Source of the DNA: a virus | IMG/VR virus record: IMGVR_UViG_3300018036_001349 | Coordinates: 1 to 64,000 of that record | Reading direction: 5' to 3' (one strand) | DNA length: 64,000 nt | Shown here: one piece after another, positions 60,388 through 64,000 of the stretch | How positions within the stretch are numbered: the stretch's first letter is position 1 | Layout: each line of letters opens with the position of its first letter | Notes under the pieces: model-generated | Told to the model about the DNA's origin: nothing | Databases searched by the model: none | What the model saw: only the letters and a program-made list of their open reading frames with translations | Translations under genes and position numbers: made by a program

Positions 60388-60724
60388 AGAAGAACTAGCA
60401 CAATTGTTTGATCAAATAATAGCGGACAATAAACCGGTTGACTACGAATACAGATTGTACTATAATAAAGAAACTGGGCAACCCTTGTTCTACAGTATGG
60501 AAGAACTCGACGGCGATTATATTAAAGTAACACAAGAACAACATAGCCAAGGTCGCTATGATATACTTGTTCGTAAAGGCAAAATTGTTAGGCAAAATGA
60601 TTCAGTTAGTTGGACAAAACTAGCACCATCTGAGACTGGTACTAGGTGTAGAGCTGATAATGTAATGATTGTAGACAACAACAGTGATATTAAGTGGGCT
60701 AGTAAAACATATTATTTAAAGTAA
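60380..60724 (+). CDS. Small phage protein of unknown function, 114 aa
   Basis: It begins MTEEELAQLFDQIIADNKPV, with DYEYRLYYNKETGQPLFYSM and ILVRKGKIVRQNDSVSWTKL. It looks like a compact alpha-beta protein with no Cys or signal peptide. Its ATG overlaps the glycosyltransferase stop by eight bases. Phage proteins with the YYxxETGxPLFYS pattern are found near tail and glycosyl genes in marine T4-like genomes, where their role is not known. Confidence 0.6.
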   Translation: MTEEELAQLFDQIIADNKPVDYEYRLYYNKETGQPLFYSMEELDGDYIKVTQEQHSQGRYDILVRKGKIVRQNDSVSWTKLAPSETGTRCRADNVMIVDNNSDIKWASKTYYLK

Positions 60725-60753
60725 ATACTTTATAATAATAAGGAAAATATTAA

Positions 60754-61089
60754 ATGAAGTATATATTAAATGCATTTATTGCAGGAATACTAGTACTACT
60801 ACCAGCAACAGTGTTGTCGCAAGAACAAGAAACTAAATTTTTTCTTACTACACAACCTTGTGCACCGGTTATTCAGATGACTAATACGGTTATGAACAAT
60901 TATGGCGAAAAACCTTTGCACAGTGGCAGAGGCATGCAACGGAGTTCATCTGACAGCAAAGAGTATTGGAGTTCAATGATGTTTTTTGTTAACCAAGACT
61001 CGGGCACCTGGACACTAGTGAGTTTGTATGATGACGGAACAGCGTGCTTGGTTGCTAATGGCGGCGACTTTAAACCTTACTCAAAGTAA
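60754..61089 (+). CDS. Small exported protein with signal peptide, 111 aa
   Basis: The N-terminus MKYILNAFIAGILVLLPATV followed by LSQ is a signal peptide with a likely cleavage before QEQE. The mature part has two cysteines (C36 and C98) that could form a disulfide in the periplasm. HSGRGMQRSSS, YWSSMMFFVNQDSGTWTLV and CLVANGGDFKPYSK give no recognised fold. A periplasmic or envelope role, such as exclusion or surface change of the infected cell, is inferred only from export. AAGGAAAAT lies before the ATG. Confidence 0.65.
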   Translation: MKYILNAFIAGILVLLPATVLSQEQETKFFLTTQPCAPVIQMTNTVMNNYGEKPLHSGRGMQRSSSDSKEYWSSMMFFVNQDSGTWTLVSLYDDGTACLVANGGDFKPYSK

Positions 61090-61103
61090 ATTACGGAGTT
61101 AAC

Positions 61104-62030
61104 ATGGATTCAATTGATATTGCCGATTTGGACTGTATCTATCTTTCTTACGATGAACCACAAAAAGAAGAGTTTTGGGTTAAGATACGCAACATGGTTC
61201 CGTGGGCAAAACGTGTTGATGGGGTGGAAGGCAGCGATGCTGCACACAAAGCCGCAGCACAAGCAAGCGACACTGAACGTTTTATATTAATTGATGGTGA
61301 CAATCTTCCCGAGGAGTCTTTTTTCAATCAAACCATTGAATACAAGGACAGTAGCTACGAAAAGGCAGTTTATCGCTGGAGGGCACGTAATCATGTTAAT
61401 GGTTTGATGTATGGTAACGGCGGCATGAGTTCTTGGACAAAAGAGTTTGTTATGAACATGCGCACACATGAAGCAAGTGGAGGCGCTGATGATACTGATG
61501 TAGAGTTTTGTTTTGATCCGCTGTACTGGCCGATGTACAATTGCTATTCAACTACGCATCCAAATGGAAGTGCTAAACATGCCTGGCGTGCTGGCTTTCG
61601 TGAAGGTGTAAAGATGTGCCTTGACAGAGGACGCAAACCAAGTGTTAGCGAATTTAAAGAACGGGTGCATAGTCGCAATCTCGATCACTTGACTGTCTGG
61701 CAAAATGTAGGCAGTGATGCGGATTACGGATTGTGGGCAATTATCGGCGCAAGACTCGGAACATACAAAACCATGCTAACAGATTGGAATCACAAAGAAG
61801 TGCAGTGGTTCGATAATCTAGAACAAATTTGGAACAAAATAGAAAACACTGATCCACTTAACATAATCGAACAACATGCTACCGCATTAAACAGACAATT
61901 AGATTTGCCAATGAACACATTTTCTCCTGAACAGAGTAAATTTTTCAAACATCACTATCGTAGTAACTGGAATAATAAAAATATCATGACTCGTGAAATT
62001 GATGTTATTAGAGCACAAGAAGGATGGTAA
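61104..62030 (+). CDS. GT-A-like glycosyltransferase family protein, 308 aa
   Basis: It has DCIYLSYDEPQKEEFWVKIR, PWAKRVDGVEGSDAAHKAAA and ERFILIDGDNLPEESFFNQ, with IDGDN near residue 64 in the place of the GT-A DxD. YRWRARNHVNGLMYGNGGMS and THEASGGADDTDVEFCFDPL follow, then DYGLWAIIGARLGTYKTM. This pattern is common in marine phages among surface-glycan genes and is described here by motif only. The stop (62028-62030) lies one base before the radical SAM ATG. CGGAG precedes the start. Confidence 0.6.
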   Translation: MDSIDIADLDCIYLSYDEPQKEEFWVKIRNMVPWAKRVDGVEGSDAAHKAAAQASDTERFILIDGDNLPEESFFNQTIEYKDSSYEKAVYRWRARNHVNGLMYGNGGMSSWTKEFVMNMRTHEASGGADDTDVEFCFDPLYWPMYNCYSTTHPNGSAKHAWRAGFREGVKMCLDRGRKPSVSEFKERVHSRNLDHLTVWQNVGSDADYGLWAIIGARLGTYKTMLTDWNHKEVQWFDNLEQIWNKIENTDPLNIIEQHATALNRQLDLPMNTFSPEQSKFFKHHYRSNWNNKNIMTREIDVIRAQEGW

Positions 62031-62031
62031 C

Positions 62032-63105
62032 ATGACAAACTCTGTTGCAACCTTGTTTGCTAATCTTGGCTCTGGCTACAAGCACACAATGAAAGCAATG
62101 CCACGTGGCAAGGGCGAGACACAACCAATTGCATTTAGTTGTAATGTTCCGCACAAGGTTGTTGCCATTGACGACAACTTAAATTGTTTGTTATGTATTT
62201 GTGATGGATGGCTTCCGCTTCCTGTTGGGCAAGTACAGGATTTTGAAAGTTTAGCTGACGTATTTTCTAGTCCAAAAGCAAAAATTCTTCAGGATGATAT
62301 TGATGCAAAGAACTACACATGGTGTGCTGTACAACACTGTGGAATTAAACACGGCGACATTGAGCAATCGTATTACGAATTAGCTATTAATATTGATCGA
62401 AGTTGTAATTTACAATGCCCTAGTTGCCGGCGTGATAAGTTTATGCTAACATCAGGGCCAGTGTACGACAAGAAGATTGACGCTGCAATGCGAATTTTAG
62501 GTTGGCTAGAACAACTTGATGATAAAATTCATATTGTACTAAGCGGTGATGGGGATCCATTGGCTAGCTTGGTTATTCGCCCGATGATTAAAAACTGGAA
62601 GTACAAACCTAACCAGATACTCACACTAAAAACCAACGGGTTGTTATTGCGGAAACAACTTCACAACACCGAAATGCTTAAAAATGCAAATTTAAGTATA
62701 AGCATTGACGCCGGCAGTAAAGAAGTTTTTGAAAATATTCGACGTGGAGGCAACTGGGAAGTGCTGCTAGACAACTTTGATTTTTTAGTTGAAAATAACA
62801 AGCAAAAAGATACTGTATTAAACTTCACTATACAAAATAATAACTATTTTGATTTAGAGAATTTTGTAAAGCTTTGTGAAAAATATCAGTTCAATGGATC
62901 TGTTGCTAAATTAGATGACTGGGGAACATGGAATGATGAAACAGTCTCTAACCCAGATGACTGGACTCAAGAAAATGGTTACTTTTTTGATCATGATGTG
63001 TTACACTCACAGCATGAGAATTATGAAACAGCTAGGCAAATATGCACTAAGTTTTTGGACCATCCATTGGTGGGTATTAATCCGTCAGTGATAGAAAGAT
63101 TGTAA
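62032..63105 (+). CDS. Radical SAM enzyme with N-terminal Cys-rich (SPASM/twitch-like) domain, 357 aa
   Basis: The start is placed at 62032 (MTNSVATLFANLG) with AAGGATGG upstream; an earlier frame start overlaps the preceding gene by 38 bases. CX3CX2C is at C125, C129 and C132 (SCNLQCPSC), and VLSGDGDPL is the glycine-rich SAM-binding strand. Cysteines at 52, 55, 57, 98 and 103, before the catalytic core, may hold an auxiliary cluster. KTNGLLL and SISIDAGSKEVFENIRRGG are typical of the radical SAM barrel. It is read with the glycosyltransferase genes and ends TAATG into the next radical SAM frame. Confidence 0.85.
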   Translation: MTNSVATLFANLGSGYKHTMKAMPRGKGETQPIAFSCNVPHKVVAIDDNLNCLLCICDGWLPLPVGQVQDFESLADVFSSPKAKILQDDIDAKNYTWCAVQHCGIKHGDIEQSYYELAINIDRSCNLQCPSCRRDKFMLTSGPVYDKKIDAAMRILGWLEQLDDKIHIVLSGDGDPLASLVIRPMIKNWKYKPNQILTLKTNGLLLRKQLHNTEMLKNANLSISIDAGSKEVFENIRRGGNWEVLLDNFDFLVENNKQKDTVLNFTIQNNNYFDLENFVKLCEKYQFNGSVAKLDDWGTWNDETVSNPDDWTQENGYFFDHDVLHSQHENYETARQICTKFLDHPLVGINPSVIERL

Positions 63106-63146
63106 TGTCCAACGGAACAGTAATTGGATTTTTTCCCTGGGCGTAG
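63105..63146 (+). other. 13-codon leader frame ending in amber, in phase with the next gene
   Basis: ATG 63105 overlaps the previous stop (TAATG) and reads MSNGTVIGFFPWA, then TAG at 63144-63146. The same frame stays open afterwards and runs through the radical SAM gene that restarts at ATG 63174. The overlap is the kind used for coupled translation, so this may be the original start of the gene. Confidence 0.5.
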
Positions 63147-63173
63147 CAACAGAAATTATTTGGATTGGATGTA

Positions 63174-64000
63174 ATGCAAAATAAAGGCGATGAAGTCGGT
63201 GCAGACTTTAAAAGTAAGTTTTTAAGTGATGCAGAAATTGCACAGCAAAAATTAGACACAATAAGTCCCAGCATGTGCCTTGCTAAGTGGAAGCAACTCA
63301 GCTTGCACCTTACTACTGGAATGAACAACAGTTGCTACCATCCGCCATTGCACAGGGCAGATGCAACAGCTATTAAGAAAAATCCCAGTGCGTTACATAA
63401 TACAGACTACAAAAAGCAACAACGCAAGCTAATGCTAGAAGGTGTGCGACCAAGCGAGTGTGACTACTGCTGGAAGATGGAAGACAATGGAAAACTAAGC
63501 GACAGGCATTATCGCAGTGGCGAACCGTGGGCAATTAAAGACTTTGAAAAAATAACAAATGCAAATTGGGATGAAGATATTACTCCTAGTTATGTCGAAG
63601 TAGACTTTAACAGTGCATGCAATCTAAGTTGTAGCTATTGCTCGCCGCAATATAGTTCAACTTGGATGGCCGAAACAGAAAAGTATGGCGCTTGGCCAAC
63701 TAGTACTCCGCACAACGATCCTACACATTTTGCAGGAGAACGCAAGCCTATACCTGCTAGAGAATACAATCCATATGTAGAAGCTTTTTGGGAATGGTGG
63801 CCAACATTGTATCCAGAGTTGGAACACTTTCGGATGACTGGCGGCGAGCCACTAATGGATAAAAACACATATCGAGTGTTTGATCATGTGTTAGCCAATC
63901 CCAAACCAGACTTGCATTTAAGTACAACATCTAACTTTAGCGTAGATGAAAAATTGTGGCAAAAATACAAAAACTATGTATCCAAGTTGTGCAGTACGCA
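63174..64000 (+). CDS. Twitch-domain radical SAM enzyme, C-terminus beyond right edge
   Basis: Starting at ATG 63174, 275 codons are visible. Twitch-type cysteines occur at C35 (MCLAKWKQLSLHL), C54, C96 and C99 (CDYCWKMED). The radical SAM motif CX3CX2C is at C149, C153 and C156 (ACNLSCSYC), and FRMTGGEPL holds the GGE motif. This order (Cys-rich N-terminal domain, then barrel) is that of twitch-domain radical SAM proteins, common in marine phages. An in-frame TAG lies 28 bases upstream of the start. It is likely a second modifying enzyme in the glycan island; the substrate is unknown. Confidence 0.85.
   Translation, partial: MQNKGDEVGADFKSKFLSDAEIAQQKLDTISPSMCLAKWKQLSLHLTTGMNNSCYHPPLHRADATAIKKNPSALHNTDYKKQQRKLMLEGVRPSECDYCWKMEDNGKLSDRHYRSGEPWAIKDFEKITNANWDEDITPSYVEVDFNSACNLSCSYCSPQYSSTWMAETEKYGAWPTSTPHNDPTHFAGERKPIPAREYNPYVEAFWEWWPTLYPELEHFRMTGGEPLMDKNTYRVFDHVLANPKPDLHLSTTSNFSVDEKLWQKYKNYVSKLCST

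Noticed and set aside
63105-64000. Genome-wide amber (TAG) recoding
   Set aside because: Several genes end in TAG at sensible positions (for example 32641-32643 and 37976-37978), and no other gene has internal in-frame TAG.

Overview
The window reads as about 64 kb of a T4-like (straboviral-type) marine myovirus genome, AT-rich, resembling the large T4-like phages of SAR11 and other ocean bacteria rather than a cellular chromosome. The evidence is a nearly continuous set of T4 morphogenesis homologues: portal gp20, prohead core gp67-like, protease gp21, scaffold gp22, capsid gp23, baseplate gp26/51/53/5/25/6, recombination nuclease gp46/47 and late sigma factor gp55. No tRNA, integrase, transposase, CRISPR array or photosynthesis gene was seen. 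The host cannot be read from the sequence.

Layout. 1-9997 (minus): fibre and virion-decoration genes, namely a repeat-built fibre running off the left edge, two further fibre proteins (one with four PKD domains), three small structural proteins and a sialyltransferase/DUF115-like gene. 10053-20400 (minus): head genes read 20, (inserted accessory pair with a radical SAM enzyme), small conserved protein, 67-like, 21, 22, 23, then a structural protein; a tape-measure-like gene lies upstream of 20. 20464-23843 (mostly plus): gp26, gp51, and accessory genes (aminoacyl-protein-transferase-like, DUF6614-like, pyruvyltransferase-like). 23844-24409: a gene-free stretch full of hairpins between converging genes, probably a structured RNA. 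24410-30637 (minus): SGNH-like protein, GIY-YIG nuclease, gp46, a split glycosyltransferase-like gene, gp47 and gp55. 30740-58833 (plus): the baseplate and tail-fibre operon, including a 4501-residue giant protein. 58830-64000 (plus): an accessory island of three glycosyltransferase-like genes, small proteins and two radical SAM genes, the last cut by the right edge.

Regulation. The gp55/47/46 block has a consensus host sigma70 promoter (TTGACA, 17 bp, TATACT). Structural operons carry T4 late-promoter boxes (TATAAATA or one-base variants) on both strands, so the early-made gp55 plausibly switches on the rest. Two strong intrinsic terminators flank the capsid gene and the gene after it.

The main points for a second look are: a canonical -1 slippery heptamer that would fuse gp26 to gp51 (which has no good start of its own); the 566-nt putative structured RNA with a pseudoknot; a seven-motif integrin-like FG-GAP beta-propeller inside the giant baseplate protein; a lytic transglycosylase domain that has moved out of gp5 to another baseplate protein; a terminator that appears to contain the next gene's ribosome binding site; and an in-frame amber codon near the 5' end of the last radical SAM gene.
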